64,000 nucleotides of DNA, from positions 186,001 to 250,000 of the forward strand of contig CAIOSJ010000025.1 in NCBI GenBank assembly GCA_903860915.1, written 5' to 3'. A model generated the notes under the pieces. It did no database searches and had not been told where the DNA came from. It worked only from the letters and a program-made list of their open reading frames with translations. Below are positions 43,857-52,503 of the stretch, in pieces. This DNA comes from an uncultured Actinomycetes bacterium (lineage in GTDB: Bacteria > Actinomycetota > Acidimicrobiia > Acidimicrobiales > RAAP-2). The stretch's first letter is position 1. Each line of letters starts with the position of its first letter. A program made the position numbers and the translations under genes.

Positions 43857-45575
43857 ATGGCCAGCACTTACAGCATCTTGTTGGTTCGTCTCCAGGCTGG
43901 CTTCGACCAACTCGAGCCAGGAGCCGACCCCGTTCTTCGGGCGTCGGAACGCTCCGATTTTCAGGTAAACGGCGTCATGGCCATCGCGAAGCGACTGGGT
44001 CGCAATCCCCGTGACGTTGCCCAAGAGCTCCTGAACTACCTCGATCTTAAGGACGTGGCGTCCTGCGAGATTGCCGGTCCAGGCTTCATCAACCTCACCT
44101 TAACCTCAGATTTTTTGAGTGCTCAACTAGCAGAGCTCACGACTGACGAGCGTCTCGCGGTGAGCACTGTCGCCGAGCCCCGCACGGTGGTAATTGACTA
44201 CTCCGCCCCCAACGTGGCCAAGGAGATGCACGTGGGGCATTTGCGCTCCACGGTTATTGGCGACTCCCTGCGGCGCCTGCACGAATTTGTCGGTCACCGC
44301 GTCATTCCGAGGAATCACGTCGGTGACTGGGGTACCCCTTTTGGCATGCTGATTGAGCACCTGATTGATCTTGGTGAAGATACGGCCATTTCGTCGCTCT
44401 CCATGGGCGACCTTGATTCCTTCTATCGCGCGGCGCGGGCGAAGTTCGATGGCGACGATTCCTTCAAGGAACGCAGCCGACTTCGAGTCGTGACTCTCCA
44501 GAACGGTGACGAGGAGACGAATCGCCTCTGGCGACTCTTGGTGGATCAGTCGGTCCATTATTTTTCCGACGTCTACGCCAAACTCGACATTCTGCTCACG
44601 CCGAGTGACGTTGTCGGGGAGTCGTTCTATAACTTCATGTTGGAAGACGTCGTCCGTGATTTAGACGCCGCGGCTCTCTTGACGGAGTCCGGCGGTGCCC
44701 AGTGCGTGTTCGCCCCGGGTTTTGCTAATCGCGATGGTGAACCCCTGCCTCTCATCGTTCGAAAGCGCGACGAGGGTTTCGGCTACGCGGCCACTGATCT
44801 CGCGGCTATTCGTAATCGCGTCGCTGACCTTGGTGCGAACGAAGTCCTCTACGTGGTGGGTGCCCCGCAGGCGCAGCACTTCGACATGGTTTTCGCGGTG
44901 GCTCGACTGGCCGGGTGGCTGCCGGACAGCGTTCGATGCGAACACGTACCTTTCGGGAATGTTCTCGGTCCGGACCGCAAGATGTTCAAAACACGGGCGG
45001 GGGAGACCGTCAAGTTGGTGGGTCTCTTGGATGAAGCGATCGAACGAGCAGAAAATAGTTTGCGCGAGCGCGCTTCTGATCTCACCGACGACGAGCGCCA
45101 CAGCGTGGCAACCCTGGTCGCTCGCGCCGCCATCAAGTACGCCGATCTGTCCACTGAACGTCAGCGCGATTACGTCTTTGACCTGGATCGCATGGTCGCC
45201 TTCGAGGGAGATACCGGGCCCTACCTCTGCTACGCGGTAGCACGTATTCGTTCGATTTTCCGCCGTCTCGGTGACGTTGATCGCGCGGTATCACCACGCT
45301 TCGAAGTCGCTGATGCGAGCGCTCGAGCCCTCGCTTTGGGCCTAGTGGCCTTTCCGGAGGCTGTTGAGGACGCACTAGAACTTCTGGCTCCCCACCGCTT
45401 GTGTGCGTATCTCTTCGACCTAGCCCAACGCTTCACCACCTTTTACGAGGCCTGTCCGGTACTGTCATCGACCGGCGCCCTGCGCGAGGAGCGGCTGGCG
45501 CTGTGTGATCTGACGGCGAGAACGCTCGAGCTGGGGCTCGGTTTGCTCGGCATTGTGGCCCCCGCCCAGATGTAG
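43857..45575 (+). CDS. argS: Arginyl-tRNA synthetase
   Basis: ArgS charges tRNA-Arg. The 572-residue protein has the N-terminal Add1 domain, the HIGH-box variant NVAKEMHVGHLRSTVIGDSL near residue 122, the KMSKS-equivalent region near DRKMFKTRAGETVKL near residue 378, and the DALR anticodon-binding domain at the C-terminus (YADLSTERQRDYVFDLDRMV and a final LELGLGLLGI). Length is normal for bacterial ArgS. No homologous gene for lysA follows here; lysA lies elsewhere in the window. Confidence 0.95.
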   Translation: MASTYSILLVRLQAGFDQLEPGADPVLRASERSDFQVNGVMAIAKRLGRNPRDVAQELLNYLDLKDVASCEIAGPGFINLTLTSDFLSAQLAELTTDERLAVSTVAEPRTVVIDYSAPNVAKEMHVGHLRSTVIGDSLRRLHEFVGHRVIPRNHVGDWGTPFGMLIEHLIDLGEDTAISSLSMGDLDSFYRAARAKFDGDDSFKERSRLRVVTLQNGDEETNRLWRLLVDQSVHYFSDVYAKLDILLTPSDVVGESFYNFMLEDVVRDLDAAALLTESGGAQCVFAPGFANRDGEPLPLIVRKRDEGFGYAATDLAAIRNRVADLGANEVLYVVGAPQAQHFDMVFAVARLAGWLPDSVRCEHVPFGNVLGPDRKMFKTRAGETVKLVGLLDEAIERAENSLRERASDLTDDERHSVATLVARAAIKYADLSTERQRDYVFDLDRMVAFEGDTGPYLCYAVARIRSIFRRLGDVDRAVSPRFEVADASARALALGLVAFPEAVEDALELLAPHRLCAYLFDLAQRFTTFYEACPVLSSTGALREERLALCDLTARTLELGLGLLGIVAPAQM

Positions 45576-45585
45576 ATGAAGAACC

Positions 45586-45631
45586 TGTCCGGACAAAATA
45601 GGTAGAGTTTGTTTGGGTGCGTACTCGCACC
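45586..45631. promoter_or_regulatory. Palindrome and hairpin in the leader of the NDMA-type alcohol dehydrogenase
   Basis: TGTCCGGACA (45586-45595) is a perfect 10-base palindrome beginning 10 bases after the argS stop. GGTGCG-TACT-CGCACC (45616-45631) is a short inverted repeat with 6-base arms lying 17 bases ahead of the ATG at 45649. No T-run follows, so terminator function for argS is unlikely. Control of the alcohol dehydrogenase is more plausible. Confidence 0.4.
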
Positions 45632-45648
45632 AGTACATAAGGGGAACC

Positions 45649-46797
45649 ATGCAGGTCAAAGCCGCAATCGCAACTGAACAAAACGGACCTTGGCGTACGG
45701 AGCTCATCGAGATCGATGAGCCGAAGCGCAACGAAGTAAAAGTCAAGATGGCTTTCGCGGGAATGTGCCATTCCGATGAGCACGGTCGCACGGGCGACAT
45801 GACCGCTCCGCCGGAAGTACTCGGATTCTTCGGCGTGGACTCGATGTTCCCCTTCGTCGGTGGTCACGAGGGTTCGGGCATTGTCGAATCAGTCGGCGAA
45901 GGTGTAACTGGTCTGGTCCCTGGCGACCACGTCACTGTGTCATTTATTCCTGCGTGTGGACGCTGTGAGTCCTGCGTGAAGGGTGAATCCTTCATCTGCG
46001 ACCTCGGGGCGCAGACTCTGGCCGGTCCCATGATTTCCGATGGAACCTGGCGCCACCACTTTGAGGGTCAGAACCTCAACCGTTTCGCTCAACTGGGAAC
46101 TTTCTCGGAGTACATCGTGGTGCACGAGGCCTCCCTCGTCAAGATCGACCCCTGGTACGACCTGCGAGCCGCCGCTTTGATTTCCTGTGGAATCGCCACT
46201 GGATTTGGTTCCGCCGTGACGCGAGGCGGCATTAAGCCCGGTGACGTCGTAGCTGTGATCGGCTGCGGCGGTGTGGGATCGGGTGCCATTCAAGGTGCTG
46301 TGCACGCGGGCGCTCGAGCAGTAATTGCCATCGACACCAACCAGTCAAAGATTGACCGTGCTCTCAAGATTGGCGCCACGCACGGGGCCACTTCGGCGCT
46401 CGACGCTGCTTTCAGTTTCCTCGGTGAAGTGTCGCAGGGCAAGAACTGTGACGTGGTGATTTTGACACCCGGCCGCCTGACGGGTGAGCTCATCGAAGAA
46501 GCTCGTTCGATTACGGCCAAGGGTGGCACCATTGTCGCCACGGCCATTGCGCCCTTCGGACAAACCCAGGTGGACCTCAACTTGGCAATGTTCACGCTCT
46601 ACAACCAGCAGATCAAGGGAACAGTGTTCGGCTCCGAGCCTCCCCGTATTCAGATTCCTCGCCTGCTGCGCTTGCACCACGAGGGCAAACTGATCATCGA
46701 CGAACTGGTCACACGTGAGTACTCCATCGATGAAGTCAATCAGGGTTACTTGGACCTCGAAGAGGGTAAGAACGTCCGAGGGGTCGTTCGCTTCTAG
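45649..46797 (+). CDS. NDMA-dependent (mycofactocin-type) alcohol dehydrogenase
   Basis: The 382-residue zinc alcohol dehydrogenase belongs to the group whose bound nicotinamide is re-oxidised by mycofactocin or, in vitro, by N,N-dimethyl-4-nitrosoaniline. Catalytic zinc ligand GMCHSDEHGR near residue 39, PFVGGHEGSG near residue 68, the structural zinc loop CGRCESCVKGESFIC near residues 105-120, and the Rossmann loop IGCGGVGSG near residue 205 are all present. Its position next to mftF and the mft operon supports the mycofactocin link. It converges with mftF 17 bp away. Confidence 0.88.
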   Translation: MQVKAAIATEQNGPWRTELIEIDEPKRNEVKVKMAFAGMCHSDEHGRTGDMTAPPEVLGFFGVDSMFPFVGGHEGSGIVESVGEGVTGLVPGDHVTVSFIPACGRCESCVKGESFICDLGAQTLAGPMISDGTWRHHFEGQNLNRFAQLGTFSEYIVVHEASLVKIDPWYDLRAAALISCGIATGFGSAVTRGGIKPGDVVAVIGCGGVGSGAIQGAVHAGARAVIAIDTNQSKIDRALKIGATHGATSALDAAFSFLGEVSQGKNCDVVILTPGRLTGELIEEARSITAKGGTIVATAIAPFGQTQVDLNLAMFTLYNQQIKGTVFGSEPPRIQIPRLLRLHHEGKLIIDELVTREYSIDEVNQGYLDLEEGKNVRGVVRF

Positions 46798-46814
46798 GAC
46801 GGGATAGTCGTTCG

Positions 46815-48275
46815 TCAGCGCTCGCTGCGAATGACGTTCTTCAGCCACCGAATCGTGTCGGGTATCGTCACGGGAATCTTCGAGACCTGCGGGGTCACGA
46901 CACTCCATTGGCGACGCGTCACGGCACCTCGCCAGAGGCCACTGGCGTAGGCGAGATCATCGGCCACGGCGAGGGGGATATCTCTCGGCACGACTCGCGA
47001 CTGGCCTCGCCACCGCACGCACGTTCCAGCGATGAAGATTGCCAGCGCCGGCCGGCGTAGGTAGCGCAGGATCGTTGCGGCGAGCAGTAGTGGCCCGAAG
47101 CTGCGGACGAGACTGCGTCCGGTCGGTCCGGCCGAGCGCCACAGTCCGCGAATGACGAGGTGTCGCGCGACGTCGGGGGCGTCGGACAAGGTTTCCGGCA
47201 ATTGTCGCTGGATAATTTGTTGGGCCACCAGCGAGGAAGCAGTCGCGATACGAACTCGCCCGAAGGCCAGAGCCACCCAGGAGAGAAAACTCCAGGGATC
47301 AATGTGAGCCGGTGCCAATCGTCCAGGGTGCCGCTCGGCCAGTGCAGCAGCGGAGAGGCCGTAGGCGTGTCGCTGACGCCACCACGCGCTCCAGGAATCA
47401 CGCGCGGGGTGTGCGACTGTGACTGAGGCGTCGTAGCGAATTAGCCAACCGGCATCGTGCAACCGCCACACCAAATCCACGTCTTCGCCGACGCGGATGC
47501 TGGTGTCAAAGCCCTCGCCGATGGCACTACGACGAACCAGCAGTGCGGCGCTCGGTACGTAGCTCACGCGACTTTGGGGCGTGACCAGCGAACTCGCCGG
47601 GCCGAGGTCGAGCGGGCTGAAGCGTTTTTCGAAACCACTGCGCCACGAGTCCTCGTGACCACCGGTGATGCGCGGAGCCACTACGGCGACACGCGGATCA
47701 TTGCAGTGACTCAGCAACCTGCCGACGACGCTGGTCAGGTCGGCCACCGCGAGTCCGGTGTCGAGGAAGAGTACGAAGTCAGTCGTGACTCCGGCCGCCC
47801 CCTGGTTTCTGGCGAAGCCCGGGCCCGAGTTCTCTTCGAGAGAGATTGTCCGAGCACCGAACTCGTCGGCGATACTGCGCCAGGCGCCAACATCGTCGGA
47901 GCCGTCGTCAACAACCACAACCGACAGGCCTCGGCATGATCGCAGGGTGGTGGTGAGGCCGCGCTCGTCGTTCCAGTGCGGGATGACGACAGTGACCTCA
48001 CTGAGGTCGGCGACGTTGGGGTACTCGGGATGTAGGAGTCCGTAGGTAATGAGCGTGCGAGCGAAGCGAGCGGACGACTCGTCCACCTGGCCACCGTGAC
48101 GCCAGGCTTCGGCTACTTCTCGGGAGGCTCCGGGGAGCCGGAGGACGCGCCAGGGGCTGCCCCCAGCAAGGATCTCTGCTCCCACAAATTCGGCCGAAGC
48201 GTCGAGAATCACACGGGTGCCGCGAGCTAATTCGTGGGTATCACGAGATGCTGGCGCGGGGATTATCGAACTCAC
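46815..48275 (-). CDS. mftF: Mycofactocin glycosyltransferase MftF
   Basis: MftF adds beta-1,4-linked glucose units to (pre)mycofactocin. The 486-residue GT2 protein has a non-catalytic N-terminal part ending GLLHPEYP, then TVVIPHWND (GT2 start) near residue 94, VVDDGSDD, LFLDTGL as the DxD-equivalent, and a membrane-associated C-terminal half. That layout, with an MftB-like N-terminal portion, is that of MftF. The GTG start faces mftA across a 74-bp gap, so mftF is divergent from mftABCE, unlike the colinear order in mycobacteria. Confidence 0.9.
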   Translation of the reverse strand: MSSIIPAPASRDTHELARGTRVILDASAEFVGAEILAGGSPWRVLRLPGASREVAEAWRHGGQVDESSARFARTLITYGLLHPEYPNVADLSEVTVVIPHWNDERGLTTTLRSCRGLSVVVVDDGSDDVGAWRSIADEFGARTISLEENSGPGFARNQGAAGVTTDFVLFLDTGLAVADLTSVVGRLLSHCNDPRVAVVAPRITGGHEDSWRSGFEKRFSPLDLGPASSLVTPQSRVSYVPSAALLVRRSAIGEGFDTSIRVGEDVDLVWRLHDAGWLIRYDASVTVAHPARDSWSAWWRQRHAYGLSAAALAERHPGRLAPAHIDPWSFLSWVALAFGRVRIATASSLVAQQIIQRQLPETLSDAPDVARHLVIRGLWRSAGPTGRSLVRSFGPLLLAATILRYLRRPALAIFIAGTCVRWRGQSRVVPRDIPLAVADDLAYASGLWRGAVTRRQWSVVTPQVSKIPVTIPDTIRWLKNVIRSER

Positions 48276-48349
48276 GGGATTAGTTTTCCATGTTGAGTGA
48301 CACGACCCATCGCTTCTTACGGCAGAATAGTGTGGTTCGAGGAGGAACG

Positions 48350-48460
48350 ATGAATCCAGAGTTGACGACAGAAGAAGTAGCAGAGACCACCGCGCCGGCT
48401 GAGACCGTCGAACTTCTGGTCGAAGAAGTCTCGATTGATGGACTCTGCGGCGTCTACTAA
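48350..48460 (+). CDS. mftA: Mycofactocin precursor peptide MftA
   Basis: This 36-residue ribosomal precursor ends in SIDGLCGVY, matching the conserved IDG-x-CGVY tail in which the terminal Val-Tyr becomes the cofactor core. The leader is acidic (TTEEVAETT, then VEELLVEE-like stretch), as required for binding MftB. A perfect GGAGGAA ribosome site lies 4 bp before the ATG, the strongest in the cluster, consistent with high expression of the precursor. It starts 74 bp from divergent mftF and 3 bp before mftB. Confidence 0.95.
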   Translation: MNPELTTEEVAETTAPAETVELLVEEVSIDGLCGVY

Positions 48461-48463
48461 ACA

Positions 48464-48745
48464 GTGAGCGCCCCGACCCTAGCTAGCTTTGACGCCACCG
48501 CGGCGTGGCAATTGAGTGAGCAAGTTTCCTTACGTGACGAGAGCTTCGGCGCCCTCGCGTACCACCACGGCAATCGACGCCTGGTCTTTTTGAAGTCGCG
48601 CGAACTAGTCGAGGTTGTGCGCGCCCTGTCGGGTCACGAGAGTGCGCGAGCGACGGTCGCGGCTCTGGTTCCCGAGTTACAACGTTCCAACTACGAAGCC
48701 GCTCTCGCCAGTTTGGCCGTATCGGATGTGCTGAATGTCCGCTGA
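48464..48745 (+). CDS. mftB: Mycofactocin RiPP chaperone MftB
   Basis: MftB is the peptide-recognition element that delivers MftA to MftC. The 93-residue PqqD-like protein has VSLRDESFGALAYHHGNRRLVFLKSRELVEVV near the middle, the family signature, and a short helical tail. The GTG start is 3 bp after mftA, and its end overlaps mftC by 11 bp, so translation is coupled. Confidence 0.92.
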   Translation: MSAPTLASFDATAAWQLSEQVSLRDESFGALAYHHGNRRLVFLKSRELVEVVRALSGHESARATVAALVPELQRSNYEAALASLAVSDVLNVR

Positions 48746-49850
48746 CGTGACGTTACGAGATCGTTTCGAACGGGGCCTCGCGGCCCCCATTTGTCTGACC
48801 TGGGAACTGACCTACGCGTGTAATTTGGCCTGTACTCACTGCCTGTCCTCATCGGGGAGACGCGACCCCAAGGAGCTCACCACGCCGGAGGCACTCGGTC
48901 TTATTGACGAGATTGCCGCGATGCAAATCTTCTACATCAATATTGGCGGCGGCGAACCAATGATTAGGTCCGACTTTTTTCAGATTATTGAGCACGCCGT
49001 TGATCGTCACGTCGGCGTGAAGTTCTCCACCAATGGAACACGAATTGACCCAGTGGTGGCTCGCCGGCTCGCCGCTATGGACTACTTAGACATTCAGATT
49101 TCTATCGATGGCGCCGACGCCGCAACGAGTGACAAAATTCGTGGTCTCGGTACCTACGATCAAGCCCGCCGCGCCATGGATAATCTCAAGGACGCCAATT
49201 TTGGCCAATTTAAGATTTCCGTCGTGATGACGCGCGACAGCGTGGAACAACTCGATGCTTTCGAAGAGTTGGCTCGCGGCTACGGCGCCGAGTTGCGTTT
49301 GACCCGCCTGCGCCCGTCGGGGCGAGGTGTTGACGTGTGGGACCAGTTGCACCCCACGCGTCAACAGAATCGAGATCTCTACTACTGGTTGCTCGACCGG
49401 CCCAACGTGCTCACCGGCGACTCCTTCTTTCACCTCTCGGCCCTGGGCACGCCCCTCGACGGCTTAAACCTCTGCGGTGCCGGACGAGTGGTCTGTTTGA
49501 TTGATCCCGTGGGGAACGTCTACGCCTGCCCCTTCGTAATTCATGATGAGTTCTTGGCCGGCAACATTCGAGCTGCGGGTTTCGACGCCGTATGGACGAA
49601 CAGCGAACTGTTCCGGTCGCTGCGCGAACCTGGGAATCCCGGAGCCTGTGGTTCCTGCGGCTCCTACGACGCTTGTCGGGGTGGCTGCATGGCCGCCAAA
49701 TTCTTTACCGGCCTCGAACTAACTGATCCCGATCCCGAATGTGTCTTCGGCCACGGTGAGACGGCTTTGGCGGCGAAGAGGGTGGAAATTCGTCCGACCC
49801 CCAGCCCCGACCACTCCCGCCGCACCAAGGTCATCCTCGGTACTCGGTAG
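48735..49850 (+). CDS. mftC: Mycofactocin radical SAM maturase MftC
   Basis: MftC oxidatively decarboxylates the terminal Tyr of MftA and then forms the Val-Tyr carbon-carbon bond. The 371-residue enzyme has the radical SAM motif C-x3-C-x2-C as YACNLACTHC near residue 30, GGGEPM near residue 73, and a SPASM domain with CGAGRVVCLI, VYACPF, CGSCGSYDACRGGC and PECVFG holding auxiliary [4Fe-4S] clusters. The sequence is complete. It lies between mftB (overlap) and mftE (6 bp). Confidence 0.95.
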   Translation: MSADVTLRDRFERGLAAPICLTWELTYACNLACTHCLSSSGRRDPKELTTPEALGLIDEIAAMQIFYINIGGGEPMIRSDFFQIIEHAVDRHVGVKFSTNGTRIDPVVARRLAAMDYLDIQISIDGADAATSDKIRGLGTYDQARRAMDNLKDANFGQFKISVVMTRDSVEQLDAFEELARGYGAELRLTRLRPSGRGVDVWDQLHPTRQQNRDLYYWLLDRPNVLTGDSFFHLSALGTPLDGLNLCGAGRVVCLIDPVGNVYACPFVIHDEFLAGNIRAAGFDAVWTNSELFRSLREPGNPGACGSCGSYDACRGGCMAAKFFTGLELTDPDPECVFGHGETALAAKRVEIRPTPSPDHSRRTKVILGTR

Positions 49851-49856
49851 GCCGCG

Positions 49857-50531
49857 GTGATAACACCGCTGGGTGAGCGTACGACGAGCGAACACGCTCG
49901 TAACTCCGATCGCATCCTCCTGGTACCCATTGGCTCGTTCGAGCAGCACGGACCTCACCTACCTTTGACCACCGATACGCAGGTCGCGATAGCTGTCTGC
50001 ACCGACGTCGCGCTCAACAACGACGTCGATATCGCCCCAGCGTTGCCCTACTCCGCGAGTGGCGAGCACGCCGGCTTCGCGGGTTTATTGTCGCTGGGAA
50101 CTGAGGTCACGGCCTCCCTGCTCACTGAACTCATACGTAGCGCCCGCGGCTCGTGGCGAGGCATCGTTGTGGTCAGTGGCCACGGGGGCAACGCAGAGGC
50201 TCTGGAGCGGGTGGCGCGATGCGCGGACTACGAAGGTGACCTCGTACGGGTCTGGCTGCCGAGCGAAGTCGGCGGAGATCCGCACGCCGGAGCGACGGAG
50301 ACCTCGGTGATGATGACCATCGCACCCGATCAGGTGGGTGAGTTGCCCGAAGGCGTGGCTCTAAAAGATGATTGGCTCCTCGTCGCTCGGCGAGAGGGCG
50401 TCGCTGGCGTCTCGCCATCCGGAGTCCTCGGTAAGCCCCAATTGGCGTCTACTGATCAAGGGTGGATGACGCGACGCCGTTGGTGTGGTGAAGTAGAGGC
50501 GTTGGTCCGAGAGATTCGAGGCGGGGTATGA
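49857..50531 (+). CDS. mftE: Mycofactocin peptidase MftE (creatininase family)
   Basis: MftE cleaves modified MftA to release the AHDP intermediate. The 224-residue creatininase-fold protein has metal ligands in VPIGSFEQHGPHLPLTTD near residue 28 (Glu and His), SASGEHAGFAG near residue 66, VVSGHGGNAEAL near residue 104, and DPHAGATETS near residue 142. GTG start, 6 bp after mftC; the stop overlaps the SDR start by 4 bp. Confidence 0.94.
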   Translation: MITPLGERTTSEHARNSDRILLVPIGSFEQHGPHLPLTTDTQVAIAVCTDVALNNDVDIAPALPYSASGEHAGFAGLLSLGTEVTASLLTELIRSARGSWRGIVVVSGHGGNAEALERVARCADYEGDLVRVWLPSEVGGDPHAGATETSVMMTIAPDQVGELPEGVALKDDWLLVARREGVAGVSPSGVLGKPQLASTDQGWMTRRRWCGEVEALVREIRGGV

Positions 50532-51313
50532 GTCGAGTGGCAATAGTGACGGGAGCGGCCCGAGGCATTGGAGCCGCGACGGTCGACGCCCTCGTCAATG
50601 ACGGATTTCGGGTCATCGCGCTCGATCGCTGTCGCGATATTGCCGAAGTCCCCTACGCACTCGCAACGCCCGCCGATCTTGACGCGGTCGTGGCGCGCCA
50701 CGGCGAGAGCGTGCTCGGTCTCGTGGGTGATGTGCGTAGCGAAACTGATATGCAATTGGCGGTCGATACCGCCATGCGCCATTTTGGTCGGCTCGACGCC
50801 GTCATCGCGGCGGCGGGTGTCATCGCGGGAGGTGGGCCCCTCTGGGAAATGTCCGACGCCGCGTGGGACGCTGTCTACTCCGTCAATGTTCTGGGCACTC
50901 GCCGTCTGATTGACGCCGCGGTCCCCGCCATGTTGAAAAATCCGGCCCCCCGCAATAGTCGCATTGTGGCCGTGGCTTCTGCGGCGGGACAACTGGGTCT
51001 ACGACATTTGGCGGCCTATTCGGCGGCCAAGCACGCCGTTATCGGGATGATTCGTGGCGTGGCGATGGACTTAGCTGAACTGGGTATCACGGCGAACGCG
51101 GTGAGTCCGGGTTCGACCCGCACCCCCATCCTGGAAGCCTCAGCTGCCCTCTACGGTCTCGATTCGGTGGACGCCTTCATCGCTCAGCAGCCACTCGGTC
51201 GCATTCTCGATCCCTCGGAGCCTGCCGCCATGATTGCCTGGCTGTGTTCACCCGCCAGTTCGGCGGTGACGGGAGCTGTTTTTGCCGTCGACGGTGGTAT
51301 GACGGTTAGTTAG
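50528..51313 (+). CDS. Mycofactocin-coupled short-chain dehydrogenase
   Basis: The 261-residue SDR has TGAARGIGAA near residue 8, AAGVI near residue 97, catalytic Ser in VASAAGQLG near residue 144, and YSAAKHAVIGM with Tyr and Lys near residue 163. Insertions relative to ordinary SDRs and its place at the end of the mftABCE operon match SDRs that keep a tightly held NAD(H) and use mycofactocin as external acceptor. Substrate is unknown. It is convergent with the desaturase, overlapping by 8 bp. Confidence 0.85.
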   Translation: MSRVAIVTGAARGIGAATVDALVNDGFRVIALDRCRDIAEVPYALATPADLDAVVARHGESVLGLVGDVRSETDMQLAVDTAMRHFGRLDAVIAAAGVIAGGGPLWEMSDAAWDAVYSVNVLGTRRLIDAAVPAMLKNPAPRNSRIVAVASAAGQLGLRHLAAYSAAKHAVIGMIRGVAMDLAELGITANAVSPGSTRTPILEASAALYGLDSVDAFIAQQPLGRILDPSEPAAMIAWLCSPASSAVTGAVFAVDGGMTVS

Positions 51314-52259
51314 CCCTCTGGGCGGTGGCGCTTTTCCAGAGTTCGCGGTAACTGGCAAAAGTAATGTCCGCCGTGACGTAGCCCGCTGCCTCCAACTCTC
51401 GCTGGAAGGCTGGCAGGTTACGCCACGGAACGCCCATGTCGACGTGGTGGGCGAGGTGCCAGCCGGTGTTGAAGGGCACGAACCACAAGCGACTCACGAG
51501 GTGCTGGGTGACGTGGTGGGTGGTCATACGTCGGTCGTCACTGCGCATCATGCCGCCGTGCTCCGCAATGGCGCGCAAGCGATTGAGAACTCGCCACTGG
51601 GTCATCCACGGCAGCCACCAGAACACGAGATAACTCCACCAGCGACCAGTCGTCAACCAGGCCAGCGCGAAGAAGGCCGCTTGGGCGAAAAGGATGCGCC
51701 GGGCGAGGGACCGGCTCGTCGTGCTCGCCAGCGCCATGAGGAGGGCTTTGAAATTTTTGTAGCCGGAGATGCCCAGGGCGTCACGAACGAGACGTCGGCG
51801 AAGATCTCTTGGTTCGCAGGGGTAGCCGCGGTAGAAGGCAATGTCGGGTTCTTCGGGTCCGAACTCCTCACGGTGGTGTGCGAAGTGACTACGCCGGTAG
51901 GCCTCAATGGGCACGAAGGAGGGGTAGGCCACCAGCCACTTGCCGACGAGATCGTTCCATCGCTTCTTGGAAAAAAGAAGTTTGTGCGCGGACTCGTGCA
52001 TCAAAATGGCGAAGCGCGCGTGCATGGGTCCTTCGAGAATGAAGGCAAGGATCAGCCCTAGCCAGCCGAGGTGGGTACCGGCGTACATCAAGGCCAGCGT
52101 CCAGAACCAGACCATGACGATTGCACGGACATTGCGAAGATTGTCGATGTGCCGGAAGCGGGTCCGTAGTTCGGGGATGGCCATGCCATTGGCGAGTAGT
52201 CGCTCTGATGGCAGGACGGCCGTCAGGGCTGTGAATTCAGGAACCAGCGTCGTAGCCAT
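51306..52259 (-). CDS. Fatty acid desaturase-family membrane protein
   Basis: The 317-residue protein has the three histidine boxes of membrane di-iron desaturases: LMHESAHKLL near residue 87, HFAHHREEFG near residue 125, and HLAHHVDMG near residue 278. Two pairs of membrane helices flank them. The enzyme could desaturate acyl chains or hydroxylate other hydrophobic substrates. It ends inside the SDR and starts upstream of the B12 riboswitch. Confidence 0.87.
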   Translation of the reverse strand: MATTLVPEFTALTAVLPSERLLANGMAIPELRTRFRHIDNLRNVRAIVMVWFWTLALMYAGTHLGWLGLILAFILEGPMHARFAILMHESAHKLLFSKKRWNDLVGKWLVAYPSFVPIEAYRRSHFAHHREEFGPEEPDIAFYRGYPCEPRDLRRRLVRDALGISGYKNFKALLMALASTTSRSLARRILFAQAAFFALAWLTTGRWWSYLVFWWLPWMTQWRVLNRLRAIAEHGGMMRSDDRRMTTHHVTQHLVSRLWFVPFNTGWHLAHHVDMGVPWRNLPAFQRELEAAGYVTADITFASYRELWKSATAQRAN

Positions 52260-52314
52260 GAACAGATGGTAGGTCGAAACGTCACCAGCGGGTGAGGGCG
52301 AAACGAACTACGCT

Positions 52315-52430
52315 TTCATTTACCTCGCGGTCAGCGAAGTCGGTGCGATTCCGACGCTGTCCCGCAACTGTAAGTATTTTCCCTCGGGAAATTACAAGCC
52401 AGGTCGCCTGCTGCGAGGGGAAGTGAAAGA
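52315..52430 (+). ncRNA. Cobalamin (AdoCbl) riboswitch
   Basis: The characteristic run of conserved elements is present on the plus strand: GTCGGTGCGATTCCGACGCTGTCCCGCAACTGTAAG in pieces around 52339-52373, then ACAAGCCAGGTCGCC near 52394-52408, which is the B12 box. These are the core and B12-box signatures of the cobalamin riboswitch. It precedes an ABC uptake system with B12-type features. A short inverted repeat (CGAGAGATTCTCTCG, 52456-52470) without a U-tract lies between the aptamer and btuF and may be the expression platform. Boundaries are approximate. Confidence 0.9.
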
Positions 52431-52503
52431 CAGCCTCGAGGTAAGGGCGGTCGTTCGAGAGATTCTCTCGTCGTCCAACGTAACTCGACGAACGGAGGAT
52501 CCA

